Below, piece after piece: positions 29,577 to 38,040 of a DNA stretch of 64,000 nt. Source of the DNA: a bacterium BMS3Abin11 (GTDB lineage Bacteria; Pseudomonadota; Gammaproteobacteria; BMS3Bbin11); the NCBI GenBank assembly GCA_002897635.1, contig BDTD01000004.1:79875-143874 (forward strand), in the 5' to 3' direction. The notes beneath the pieces are model-generated. The model was given only the letters and a program-made list of their open reading frames with translations. It searched no databases and was not told the DNA's origin. A program made the translations under genes and the position numbers. Position 1 is the first letter of the stretch. Every line of letters starts with the position of its first letter.

Positions 29577-29603
29577 AAAGAAAAACCGCCCCATCAGGCG
29601 GTT
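29577..29603 (-). terminator. Rho-independent terminator on the minus strand downstream of csp
   Basis: On the minus strand the hairpin AACCGCC-TGATG-GGGCGGTT is followed by TTTCTTTG. It would end the cold-shock transcript about 110 bases after its stop. A second small hairpin with CGCGC/GCGCG arms lies at about 29664-29682. Confidence 0.85.
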
Positions 29604-29713
29604 AATCGAGTTTCTGCTTACGGCCAGGAGCGGAGATTCAAAGTTAACGCATCTAGAAGTGCCGCGCGTTTTTTTGCGCGTCCTTCCTGCTTGAATTGTT
29701 ACTTGAATTCAAC

Positions 29714-29920
29714 TTAAAGAGGAACAACTTTATTTGCACAGGGTCCTTTTTGCCCTTGGCCAACTTCAAATTCTACTGCTTGTCCATCATTGAGTGTTGC
29801 GTAACTGCCTCCACTTTGAATCTCTGAATGATGAACAAAAAGATCTTTCCCGCCATCTTCAGGTGTAATGAAACCAAATCCTTTATCGGCATTGAACCAC
29901 TTAACTGTACCTTTACTCAT
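29714..29920 (-). CDS. CspA-family cold-shock protein
   Basis: 68 residues, a single cold-shock beta-barrel that binds single-stranded RNA and DNA. The start is [21 protein letters not shown]1 is KGFGFITPE and RNP2-like DLFVHHSEI, both intact. The C-terminus [13 protein letters not shown] is standard. The A+T-rich upstream region (29921 onward) is long enough for the structured 5' leader common in csp mRNAs. Several paralogues usually exist per genome, so I give no symbol. Confidence 0.95.
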   Translation of the reverse strand: MSKGTVKWFNADKGFGFITPEDGGKDLFVHHSEIQSGGSYATLNDGQAVEFEVGQGQKGPCANKVVPL

Positions 29921-30184
29921 TTTATTTACTCATAATTGTTGGTGAAAAATAAAAACTATATCCGAATTCACCGGTTCGAATATAAAGTGATAGGTTTCTA
30001 CAGCGATTTAGACTGAATTGGTAATTTGCGGTAATAGGTCGAATCGGCCTAGTACCTGAAAATCAATGTTTCATTATACATAGATTCAGAAAGGGGTGGA
30101 ATAGTGGATAACCTTTATTGTCCGGTGTGGTTGAAAGCGGCCAATTCAGCCTGTTAGTTTTAGACCTGGTATTTTGACCTACCC

Positions 30185-30369
30185 ATCCCGTTCAGGCTTG
30201 CCGAGCATCGCAGAGAACCCAAAATGCCTTTTATTTTGGGCAAGCATGCGGGTGCGTTTTCTTCTGGTTACTCGCCAATAAAGGGCGAAAAACACAGATA
30301 AATTCAAGAAATCGAATAAAAAAGAATACCACAACTAAAAGGTAACACCAGCCGTGCGCCAGCACAAAA
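30185..30369. repeat. Composite dispersed repeat, right copy (inverted)
   Basis: The inverse of the 28307-28442 copy. The inner module (30185-30206) is identical over 22 bases. The outer module (30339-30369; minus strand TTTTGTGCTGGCGCACGG) ends two bases from the stop codon of the next gene. Extra sequence lies between the modules. Intergenic 29921-30371 otherwise holds only the csp leader, and I see no gene in it. Confidence 0.75.
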
Positions 30370-30371
30370 AC

Positions 30372-31385
30372 TCAAAACAAATACACATCCGGCCAGTTGT
30401 CATTACCGGTATGGAAAGTCAGGCGAACTGCCGATTCTGCAGGTGCACCCACCTGCCACAGGAATATCTCATAATCGGCACTGTCATGCTCATGCCCATC
30501 TTTCCCACCCTTGCTGGCGCCAAATACCAGGTACTTCTCATTATTTGAAAGTTTAGGAAAATATTCGTGGCTGAATTCACCCGGTATATCCAGCCATTTA
30601 GTTGATTTTCCTGTCTTCGGATCATACAGGTAGAATGCATTTTTCATCTTGCCGCCATAACCCACATAGTAAAGATAACTCCCGTCCTTGCTCCAGGTAA
30701 GCTGACAACCGTCTGAAATTTCTCTGAGCTTTCCATACATATCAACAATTGCCGCCATGCGCTGACCATAGCGCAGCGTCACGGCCATTTTATTGCTATA
30801 CGCATTGAACCCTGGTGTGGTCAATGCTGCGTTCTTTTTGACGTCACCGTTGCCGCTGGTGAAAAGAATGCGCTCTTTACCTGTCTCAATATCAATCTCA
30901 GCCAGGTTCATGACATTGCGCTGAAAATACACCTTTTTTCCATCGATAGACCAGGTAGGCGTATTGGCATTTTTTGCCAACTCCCGTTCTTTCCCTGTTT
31001 TGAGATCGAGCAGAATCACGTCCCACAGCTCCATGTTACGTTGCGACACCCAGGGCTTTTGCGAGCGGGAAAAAACAATATATCTTCCATCTGGAGAGAT
31101 TCGAGGAAAATACTCGGTATAAGGATTCGTGGTCAAACGTGTAATTTTTCTTCCCGGCAAGTCCATCTTAAGTATGTCATGATTACCAAAGCGATTTGAG
31201 CTCCAGACAATAAATCCAGTTGGCAATTCTGCTGCCTCGGCCACCTTCTCCATCATGATAGAAATACCCGCAGGCGGCGGAGTAAGACGACCTTGCTTAA
31301 GCTGCCAACGCATATAACCCGCGATTGCCACAGCAACAAGCAGAAGGCCCAAAATAGCAACAAATACAGTACGCTTCCTAATCAT
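30372..31385 (-). CDS. Membrane-anchored TolB-like beta-propeller protein
   Basis: 337 residues. An N-terminal signal anchor (VFVAILGLLLVAVAIAGYM, about 7-25) is followed by a periplasmic domain with several PD40/WD40-like blades: IVWSSNRFGNHDILKMDL, YFPRISPDGRYIVFSRS, TPTWSIDGKKVYFQRN, QLTWSKDGSYLYYVG and FPKLSNNEKYLVFGAS. Such propellers are usually protein-interaction platforms or sensors, and nothing here identifies a partner. The next gene on the same strand is a flippase-like membrane protein 32 bases upstream, so the two probably share a transcript. Confidence 0.75.
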   Translation of the reverse strand: MIRKRTVFVAILGLLLVAVAIAGYMRWQLKQGRLTPPPAGISIMMEKVAEAAELPTGFIVWSSNRFGNHDILKMDLPGRKITRLTTNPYTEYFPRISPDGRYIVFSRSQKPWVSQRNMELWDVILLDLKTGKERELAKNANTPTWSIDGKKVYFQRNVMNLAEIDIETGKERILFTSGNGDVKKNAALTTPGFNAYSNKMAVTLRYGQRMAAIVDMYGKLREISDGCQLTWSKDGSYLYYVGYGGKMKNAFYLYDPKTGKSTKWLDIPGEFSHEYFPKLSNNEKYLVFGASKGGKDGHEHDSADYEIFLWQVGAPAESAVRLTFHTGNDNWPDVYLF

Positions 31386-31417
31386 AATCAGCCACCTTCA
31401 TCTTCCGTCTTTCCTCT

Positions 31418-32491
31418 TTAACCTTTCCTCTTATCTTTTCCAGTAACCAGAAAAAATCCCATCAACCCAAGACCTCCCAGAGTATAATCAACCACCTGGC
31501 TGATCAGATGGATAACAAACATCACCATTAAAATATCTGCCGCTGCAAAACCCAGTACAGAAAAGGCCAGCATCCCGCCTCCTTCATAGGTACCGAAACT
31601 CATAAATGTGGGCAAGGGTAAACTGGCTGCCGCCTCGGCTGAGATGAATGCCGGCAATACCTGCCACCATGGCAGCAAAGCAAATTCATTAAAACTAACC
31701 ATGGTGACAGCAATAAATAAAATATACAGCCCACCGTATTTCAATATACGGATAGCAAGCGACTGGGATAGCGTAAGCGATAATATTTCGCGTTGTTGTA
31801 CGCGTCTGATAGACATGCCCACTTCCAGCAGAAATTTTCCGAAACGTTGCAGTATCTTTATCCGCGTAAAATCCATAAGGCGCGAAAACCACTGGCTAAG
31901 TGGTACAGCAGAAAAAATTATAAGAACTGATATAAGCACAATAAGTGATGTTGCCACCAGAGCATTACCAACAGAAATTTCGAACTGACTGGTAGAAACC
32001 ATAGCTCCCAGTACGATGGCAATCAGAATAACTGCCAGTGCCAGTATGTCCAGCACGATACTAATAAACAGCGTCGACAGACATGCTGGAACCGGAATGT
32101 AGTAACCACGGTTCAGCATCAGTATATAGCTGACTTCGCCAATTCGTGCTGGCACCATATCAACAAACATATTTCGGGCCAGTGTTATCAGGAACATATA
32201 GGACGTCCCAGGGATCGTGTTAATTCCATCAGCCTTAAGCAAGGATCGATATCGCAGTGCTCTGAATAAGGTTTGTAGAATACTGGTAATAATATATATG
32301 GAAACCAGCCACCATACAGTGTCACGTAAAACATTTTTAAACAAGGTTACATCTTCAGTCTGGTTTCCCGAAGAAACCAGCCACCATAGAAGGTATAAGA
32401 TCAAAACAGAGGCACCCATCGACACTAGAATATGCCACCTCCATGAGTGACCACTTAGAGCGGCTGCGTTGCGACGATTGGAATTCTGCAA
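31418..32491 (-). CDS. Lysylphosphatidylglycerol synthase TM-region / flippase-like membrane protein (UPF0104)
   Basis: 357 residues with seven to eight membrane helices. Features of PF03706 are FRALRYRSLLKADGIN, LARNMFVDMVPARIGEVSYI and the late motif LPTFMSFGTYEGGGMLAFSVLGF. Without the C-terminal MprF aminoacyltransferase domain it is more likely a lipid flippase-like protein than an enzyme. It is divergent from the small unknown at 32573, and cotranscription with the beta-propeller gene downstream hints at a shared envelope role (inference). Confidence 0.8.
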   Translation of the reverse strand: MQNSNRRNAAALSGHSWRWHILVSMGASVLILYLLWWLVSSGNQTEDVTLFKNVLRDTVWWLVSIYIITSILQTLFRALRYRSLLKADGINTIPGTSYMFLITLARNMFVDMVPARIGEVSYILMLNRGYYIPVPACLSTLFISIVLDILALAVILIAIVLGAMVSTSQFEISVGNALVATSLIVLISVLIIFSAVPLSQWFSRLMDFTRIKILQRFGKFLLEVGMSIRRVQQREILSLTLSQSLAIRILKYGGLYILFIAVTMVSFNEFALLPWWQVLPAFISAEAAASLPLPTFMSFGTYEGGGMLAFSVLGFAAADILMVMFVIHLISQVVDYTLGGLGLMGFFLVTGKDKRKG

Positions 32492-32572
32492 ATTACCCCA
32501 TTTCCTGATTCTGGATCTGCCGGTAATCTTACCTTAATTTGATTTAGAAAAATCGTCAATCAACCCTTGATA

Positions 32573-33010
32573 ATGGCATATATAAGTTTAGACTTAACTG
32601 AAAGCAACCGACAACTGACAAAAATGACTTTCAGGCAATATATCCATCATCTGGCGAAGAAAATCGGACTGCATCAGATACCTGTTGTTCTGGATGCCAC
32701 CGAAATCAGATATTTTCTTTCAGAGGATGCGGTACATCATGATTTTGTGACGGCGCTGGTACGAGATATATACAAAAAAAGTTTGTGTGGTCACCTTGAT
32801 GCTGTCATCGATAACAAAAAGACCCTGAGTCTGTTGGGGATGGTTCGTGCTGCGCTGCTGGCCGAGAACAACACCGACATCTGCAGAGTACGATTAATGA
32901 ATCAATTTTGTGAAATTTCGAGTGAAATCCTGACCGGTGAATATCAACAGGAATCTGTAGCCGACTCCGCACCGGAAGAACTGCCGGAAAGAGTGGCATT
33001 GACGGAATAG
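32573..33010 (+). CDS. Conserved-looking hypothetical protein
   Basis: 145 residues from ATG 32573 (MAYISLDLTESNRQLTKMTF). A TTG at 32567 is less likely. It is soluble and largely helical, with no signal peptide, membrane helix or motif that I recognise. The C-terminal 20 residues are acidic and low in complexity. Good coding character and an isolated position between divergent and convergent neighbours support it as a gene. Five bases after its stop begins a family-A palindromic repeat. Confidence 0.6.
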   Translation: MAYISLDLTESNRQLTKMTFRQYIHHLAKKIGLHQIPVVLDATEIRYFLSEDAVHHDFVTALVRDIYKKSLCGHLDAVIDNKKTLSLLGMVRAALLAENNTDICRVRLMNQFCEISSEILTGEYQQESVADSAPEELPERVALTE

Positions 33011-33015
33011 ATTTT

Positions 33016-33067
33016 TGTAGGTTCGAATTTATTCGCACAGTGTTGTCCGAATGAATTCGAACCTGCA
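33016..33067. repeat. REP-like pair, family A
   Basis: TGTAGGTTCGAATTTATTCG... followed after a short spacer by TCCGAATGAATTCGAACCTG. It has the same two inverted hairpins as at 25112-25210, but slightly diverged. It lies between convergent unknown genes. Confidence 0.8.
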
Positions 33068-33103
33068 AACGTTCCTGATCTTGCTTTTTGGGTAATTAAG
33101 TAG

Positions 33104-33631
33104 TTAATTCAGCAATACTGGTTTTTCCGTCTCCTGTACGGTGTAATTCGTCTCGGCCAACCTGAAATCCACACCCCATTCTGAAGCATCTAGAGCATCA
33201 GCGAACAACTTGCTAATTGAATGCAGTAACTGCCGTTGTAAAGCAAGATCGATCCCTTGCCCCTGCTCAGGATACATGCACAACATCGGATTGCCATCAG
33301 CAGTTTGCTTAACCGTTAATTTGCTCAACAAAACCGGCGTGTTACCCAACGGTAGATTCTTCGGCTGTGTTTGAAAGGTCTTAGCAAAATCGGCTTTTGC
33401 AAGGGCCTCATCATGTTGAAATGACATGACAGCCTTCAGTACTTCCTCTTCTTTATACTCCTGGATATCTTCAGAAGACCTCAATAGCTTCATCAAGGAT
33501 GTGGAAAGTATTTTTGCATAACGCCGGGTGATCCAGAAACGAAATTCAGATGAATCTTCGGTATTCAGACGGAGCACAATACGATCCTCGACAGGTACGT
33601 AACGTATTTGTATTTGATTGATGCGTGACAT
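33104..33631 (-). CDS. Conserved hypothetical protein
   Basis: 175 residues from ATG 33631 (MSRINQIQIRYVPVEDRIVLRL). An in-frame upstream codon at 33649 adds six unconserved residues. The N-terminal segment RYVPVEDRIVLRLNTEDSSEFRFWITRRYAKIL resembles a widespread uncharacterised gammaproteobacterial protein that I recall only as hypothetical. No membrane helices or catalytic motif are visible. An ATG-proximal AGGGAGAT provides a ribosome site (plus-strand 33638-33645). Confidence 0.7.
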   Translation of the reverse strand: MSRINQIQIRYVPVEDRIVLRLNTEDSSEFRFWITRRYAKILSTSLMKLLRSSEDIQEYKEEEVLKAVMSFQHDEALAKADFAKTFQTQPKNLPLGNTPVLLSKLTVKQTADGNPMLCMYPEQGQGIDLALQRQLLHSISKLFADALDASEWGVDFRLAETNYTVQETEKPVLLN

Positions 33632-33821
33632 GACAATCTCCCTACACAAGCTAATATGGATTATGCCGATACTATAGTTTCACCGCTACCTAATTATGAT
33701 TAAAGATCAAGGATTTAGGATAAAAGATTAAACCAGCTTCATTTCCCCTTTCACTATTGGAACCAGGATCTGGGGGCCTGGAACTTGAAACTTACATAAC
33801 AATCCCTTAAAGTCTCTCACC

Positions 33822-34027
33822 CTCAGGATTTCTGCTGGATGTCATCCAGTGGAATGAAATGGGAAGCCGGTGCAATTCCGGCGCTGCCCCCGCAACGGTA
33901 AGTGAGGGAGGTCTTCTAAATAGCCACTGCGCTTTATACGCGTGGGAAGGCAGAAGACTTCAATGCTCACAAGCCCGGAGACCGACCTGAGATATCAACC
34001 CCGATAAGTCAATAAGCTGTCTTACGG
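33822..34027 (+). promoter_or_regulatory. Cobalamin (adenosylcobalamin-type) riboswitch
   Basis: The conserved B12-box core is clear: GGGAAGCCGGTGCAATTCCG, GCTGCCCCCGCAACGGTAA (about 33870-33902), and GCCCGGAGACCGACCTG near 33973-33989. Closing arms CTCAGG (33822-33827) and CCTGAG (33985-33990) pair. A downstream hairpin CCCGATAAG...CTTACGGG (34000-34027) can serve as expression platform. It precedes btuB and should repress it when cobalamin is plentiful. Confidence 0.95.
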
Positions 34028-34048
34028 GAAAAACTTTCACTTCTTCAA

Positions 34049-34065
34049 GTGTACGGCGGGTACAC
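34049..34065 (+). promoter_or_regulatory. Hairpin abutting the btuB ribosome-binding site
   Basis: GTGTAC-GGCGG-GTACAC is a perfect 6-bp stem that ends one base before the AAGG ribosome site (34067-34070) and 12 bases before the btuB ATG. It may be part of the riboswitch output or a translation-controlling structure. Confidence 0.6.
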
Positions 34066-34077
34066 TAAGGACACAAA

Positions 34078-35916
34078 ATGCAAAATAATACCCGTATTGC
34101 AGCGATTGCTGCGTCTCTTTCTACTTTACTAGTTGTTTTACCCACTGCCTCGTTAGCCGATCAGATTCAAACGGCCGCTGATGATATTTCTGACAATAGG
34201 GTCATTGTTACTGCAACGCGTACTGCCACCAATATTGACCAGGTACTGGCAACGAGTATGCTCATCACCCGTAAAGAAATACGAGAAAGCCAGGCCCTGT
34301 CAATCGCCGAGATCCTGCGAACCCGGACAGGCATCGATATTGCCAGCAACGGCGGCCCCGGTCAGACTACATCGGTCTTTATTCGTGGTGCTGAAAGTGA
34401 CCATACTCTGGTCATGATCGATGGGGTAAAGATGAACCCCGGCACGATCGGTGTGGCAGGCATACAAAACATACCACTGAATATGGTAGACCACATAGAA
34501 GTCATCATGGGTCCACGCTCGACACTGTATGGCTCTGATGCTCTGGGCGGTGTCATTCAGATATTCACCCGTCGAGGTAAGACAACTCAGGCAGGCTTAC
34601 GCTTCGGTAGCTTCAACACGCAGGAGCTTTCTGCCAGTTACCACCGCAAGGATAATGACCGGCGTATAGGTATCGATTTATCCAGCACCCGAACTGACGG
34701 TTTTCCTGCACGCACGGATGCTAACGGTGACAGCCCATATAAAAATGACAGCATCAATTTTAAGCTAGGTAGCACCTTTGGCAATACAGACCTTGATTTT
34801 CAGTTTCTGGGGAGTCGTGGACGAACCGATTATTATAATTTCTTCCTGGCACCTGTCGCACAGGACTATTCAAACACCGTTTCTTCCTTAATCGCTAAAA
34901 TAAATGCCTCGGAAACATGGGTAAGCAAGATTAAAGTAAGTTTTTTCGAAGACGAAATCAAACAAAGGCAGTCAACGGATTTTTTGAAAACCAAACGCTA
35001 TGAACTGGACTGGCAGAATGACATCGCCATCGGTTCCGCAAACCTTCTCACTGCAGGCATACAGGGCTATCGGGAAAATGCCCTATCTCTGTCCTTTGGC
35101 AGTGGCTTTGATGAAGATATCGGCACCCTCGGGCTTTATGCACAGGATCAGTTCGAGTCTGGTGCCAATCAACTTACCGCTGGCCTGCGCTACACCGATT
35201 ACAGTTCATTTGCTGGCAAAACAACGGGAGAACTAAGCTATGGCTACCAGACAAGCCGGTCAACAAAACTGATTGCATCCTTTGCCACTGGTTTCCGTGC
35301 ACCGAGCAGCACAGACAGATTTGGCTTCGGTGGCAACCCGGATCTGAAGCCTGAGACATCCAAAAGCCTTGAGCTAAGTGTCCGCTTCAATCCAGCCACT
35401 GTCCATCGTGGACGAATCAGCATGTACCAGAATGAAATTGACAATCTGATCAACTATGTTGACCCAGATGGCTTTGGCGGCCCGGTGCCCGGACGGAATG
35501 AAAATATTGATAAGACCCGCACCCGCGGTATCGAGCTCTCCTATTCATTCAACAAAGGGCCATACGTGGTCGATGCAGGTGTTACCTACCAGGATCCTAA
35601 AGACTTATCTACAGGCAGGCAACTGGCCCGGCGTGCAAAAGAAAAATATAACATAACCGGCCGTTATGTTGGCAGTGACTATTCTGTTAGTACCGAGTTA
35701 AGCTATACTGGTAAGCGCCCTGATTCAGCCTTCAGCAATATCATGCTAGGTGCCTATACCCTGCTCAATATATCAGCAACGAAATCCTTTTCAAAACTGA
35801 TTAATGTCGGTATCCGCCTGGAAAACATCACAGACGAGGATTATCAGCTTGCAGAAGGGTTCAATACCGCCGGCCGCTCAATATTCCTGGATTTACGCTA
35901 CATTAACAGGCGTTAG
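34078..35916 (+). CDS. btuB: TonB-dependent vitamin B12 receptor
   Basis: 612 residues. A signal peptide (about 1-27, ending SLA) leads to the TonB box region (DNRVIVTATRTATNIDQ). Next come the plug domain (RKEIRESQALSIAEILRTRTGIDIASNGGPGQTTSVFIRGAESDHTLVMIDGV, with GPRSTLYGSDALGGVI) and a 22-strand barrel ending in aromatic Arg residues. The cobalamin riboswitch immediately upstream and the cobalamin genes downstream support BtuB over other siderophore-type receptors. It imports cobalamin across the outer membrane, powered by TonB. Confidence 0.93.
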   Translation: MQNNTRIAAIAASLSTLLVVLPTASLADQIQTAADDISDNRVIVTATRTATNIDQVLATSMLITRKEIRESQALSIAEILRTRTGIDIASNGGPGQTTSVFIRGAESDHTLVMIDGVKMNPGTIGVAGIQNIPLNMVDHIEVIMGPRSTLYGSDALGGVIQIFTRRGKTTQAGLRFGSFNTQELSASYHRKDNDRRIGIDLSSTRTDGFPARTDANGDSPYKNDSINFKLGSTFGNTDLDFQFLGSRGRTDYYNFFLAPVAQDYSNTVSSLIAKINASETWVSKIKVSFFEDEIKQRQSTDFLKTKRYELDWQNDIAIGSANLLTAGIQGYRENALSLSFGSGFDEDIGTLGLYAQDQFESGANQLTAGLRYTDYSSFAGKTTGELSYGYQTSRSTKLIASFATGFRAPSSTDRFGFGGNPDLKPETSKSLELSVRFNPATVHRGRISMYQNEIDNLINYVDPDGFGGPVPGRNENIDKTRTRGIELSYSFNKGPYVVDAGVTYQDPKDLSTGRQLARRAKEKYNITGRYVGSDYSVSTELSYTGKRPDSAFSNIMLGAYTLLNISATKSFSKLINVGIRLENITDEDYQLAEGFNTAGRSIFLDLRYINRR

Positions 35917-36591
35917 ATGCAATACGGCCACTCCATAAGAAACAGCAGTAGCAAGTTCTTATTGGGGTGGTTTGTGCTTGCCTCAGCACTTGCCCACGTT
36001 CTTTTCATCACCTTAGTAGACAACAAGGCTGAACAAACCGTGTATGTAAACCTGTCGGCGCCACTACAGATAACAGTCATTTCATCTCGGCCCGCAGCAA
36101 AGCCCCTCGCACAAACAACACCACAGAGAACAGAGCGCGTAGTAAAAACTGTTCCTCTACTAAAAAAACCACCCAAACAGATAGCAAAAGCAGCTACCTT
36201 GCCTGAAAAAAGTCCAGTGCATTATCCTGATAGCACGAGCAAGACTAAAATCATCACAGAGACACCAACAACGGCACCAGAGGCTATCAGTGTAAAAAAT
36301 GTACCATTGAACCATCTCCGCCAGCAGCTCAAACAGGCCATCAAGGCAAGATTCACCTACCCACGCATGGCAAGACGAATGGGCTGGGAAGGGCTTGTTG
36401 GTATATCATTACATATAGAAGATGACGGCTCGTTGAATCAGGTACAAATCGCCCGCTCATCCGGTCATAAAATACTGGACGAAAACGCAAGAAAAACGAT
36501 AGAAAATATTGGCCGTATTCAGATCGCATCAAGCTTTTCAATACATGCGACTAGCACAGAAATTGAAGTGTTGTACAGGTTGACAGATTAA
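35917..36591 (+). CDS. tonB: TonB energy-transducing protein
   Basis: 224 residues. An N-terminal membrane anchor (LGWFVLASALAHVLFITLV, about 17-35) precedes a Lys/Pro/Thr-rich periplasmic spacer (about 55-125). The C-terminal TonB domain follows (KARFTYPRMARRMGWEGLVGISLHIEDDGSLNQVQIARSSGHKILDENARKTI, about 145-215), with the YP motif near its start. The ATG follows the btuB TAG directly, so this is probably a dedicated partner for BtuB. Whether it is the main TonB of the cell cannot be told. exbB/exbD are not in the window. Confidence 0.9.
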   Translation: MQYGHSIRNSSSKFLLGWFVLASALAHVLFITLVDNKAEQTVYVNLSAPLQITVISSRPAAKPLAQTTPQRTERVVKTVPLLKKPPKQIAKAATLPEKSPVHYPDSTSKTKIITETPTTAPEAISVKNVPLNHLRQQLKQAIKARFTYPRMARRMGWEGLVGISLHIEDDGSLNQVQIARSSGHKILDENARKTIENIGRIQIASSFSIHATSTEIEVLYRLTD

Positions 36592-36601
36592 TAAACCGCC
36601 C

Positions 36602-37165
36602 ATGGGATATAGACTCTCAAAAATCTACACACGTACCGGCGATGACGGCACGACAGGTCTCAGCGATGGCTCTCGAATAGATAAAGATTCCTTGCGAATC
36701 ACCACCATTGGTAGCATCGATGAATTAAATAGTCTGATCGGGGTAATTCGTAGTGAAGAAATTGATCAGGAGAGCCGTAAGCTACTGACAGAAATTCAGC
36801 ACCATCTGTTCGATATAGGAGGCGAGTTGAGCATGCCTGATCAGCGACTGATGACAGCAGAATCTATCACATGGCTTGAGCAACAACTGGACGGTATAAA
36901 TGCCGAACTCGATCCACTTGAGGACTTCATCCTGCCCGGCGGCTGTAAATCAGCAGCTATTTGTCATGTAACCCGTAGCGTATGTCGGCGCGCAGAGCGT
37001 GATGTTGTTAGCCTTTCGCGCGGTGGAGATGTATCGTCAGTTATTCCAGGCTACCTGAACAGGCTTTCAGATTTATTATTTGTCCTTGCCCGACATCTCA
37101 ACAAATCAGATAATCAGCCAGATATTCTCTGGCAGCATAATAAGAAAAATAGCACTGTAACTTGA
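36602..37165 (+). CDS. Cob(I)alamin adenosyltransferase, PduO type
   Basis: 187 residues. It transfers the adenosyl group of ATP to cob(I)alamin to make adenosylcobalamin. The ATP-binding N-terminus KIYTRTGDDGTTGLSDGSRI, then DELNSLIGVIRSE, LFDIGGELS, and FILPGGCKSAAICHVTRSVCRRAERDVVSL with YLNRLSDLLFVLARHLN are diagnostic of the PduO/MMAB family. It lies ten bases after tonB in the same direction, so uptake and adenosylation of cobalamin are encoded together under the riboswitch. Confidence 0.95.
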   Translation: MGYRLSKIYTRTGDDGTTGLSDGSRIDKDSLRITTIGSIDELNSLIGVIRSEEIDQESRKLLTEIQHHLFDIGGELSMPDQRLMTAESITWLEQQLDGINAELDPLEDFILPGGCKSAAICHVTRSVCRRAERDVVSLSRGGDVSSVIPGYLNRLSDLLFVLARHLNKSDNQPDILWQHNKKNSTVT

Positions 37166-37169
37166 AACT

Positions 37170-38012
37170 TCAATTTTCTCCCTGTACAGCCTGACAAACC
37201 TTCTCTACCGCATCCAGCAAACGCGGCGTCTGGCGGAATGCGGCATCTTCATCAAAACTGACAATTTCTGCCATATTGCCATCTTTGATCTTATAAAAAG
37301 ATTTTCGCGCAGCCAGCTCCAGATTATTATCTGCAACACTATTTCTCAATAAAACAAATTCTACGTCCCTGCTAATAATTGATTCCAGATCGACAAGAAT
37401 TGCTGCTTTGTCTTCATCGGCATATATATTCTCCAGGTTGCAAAGACCGAGGCCTGCCCCGAACGAATGACGATTACTTAGAGCCATCAAAGGTTGCGAT
37501 GATATCTCAATAACGAATCGATGAGCAGGAAGGGTTCTGTATTTCTCAAAAATCTGTTTCCGATGTCTATTGAATTCTGAAATCATCCTTGAAGATCGTT
37601 GCTGCTGGCCCAATAGCTCACCAAGAATATTTATCGACTCTGGTATATCTTCCAGTGACTCACTTTTTATACTGACTACCCGTAAACCCAGTTTCTTTAG
37701 ACTAGCAATATCTGATTCACGCGTACCGCCCTGCCAGGCCAGAATAAGATCAGGCTTAATAGAGAGAATACGTTCAATATCCAGACCAGTTGCTCCACCT
37801 ATACGCTGAATCTTCTTCACCTGATGCGGGAAGTCACTGTACTCGGCCACTCCCAGTAATTGATCTCCTGCTCCCAGAAGATAGACAATTTCCGCAAGAT
37901 GCGGCGACAGGGTAATAATACGTTGTGGCGAAGATTCTGCAGCCTGCACAGGGATTGTGCTGAACATGACAAGGAGCAACACTAGCCTTATTGAAATTCT
38001 TTTATCAGACAT
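37170..38012 (-). CDS. btuF: Periplasmic cobalamin-binding protein (BtuF-like)
   Basis: 280 residues with a signal peptide (about 1-24, VQAAE). The mature protein is a class III substrate-binding fold: PQRIITLSPHLAEIVYLLGAGDQLLGVAEYSDFP, IGGATGLDIERILSIKPDLILAWQGGTRESDIASL. These closely follow E. coli BtuF, including the conserved acidic patches used to dock BtuC. It is convergent with the adenosyltransferase, four bases apart. No btuC or btuD gene is found in the window, so the permease and ATPase must be elsewhere or missing. Confidence 0.88.
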   Translation of the reverse strand: MSDKRISIRLVLLLVMFSTIPVQAAESSPQRIITLSPHLAEIVYLLGAGDQLLGVAEYSDFPHQVKKIQRIGGATGLDIERILSIKPDLILAWQGGTRESDIASLKKLGLRVVSIKSESLEDIPESINILGELLGQQQRSSRMISEFNRHRKQIFEKYRTLPAHRFVIEISSQPLMALSNRHSFGAGLGLCNLENIYADEDKAAILVDLESIISRDVEFVLLRNSVADNNLELAARKSFYKIKDGNMAEIVSFDEDAAFRQTPRLLDAVEKVCQAVQGEN

Positions 38013-38040
38013 AATTGAAGATTTTATTCAAAAAGGAGAG

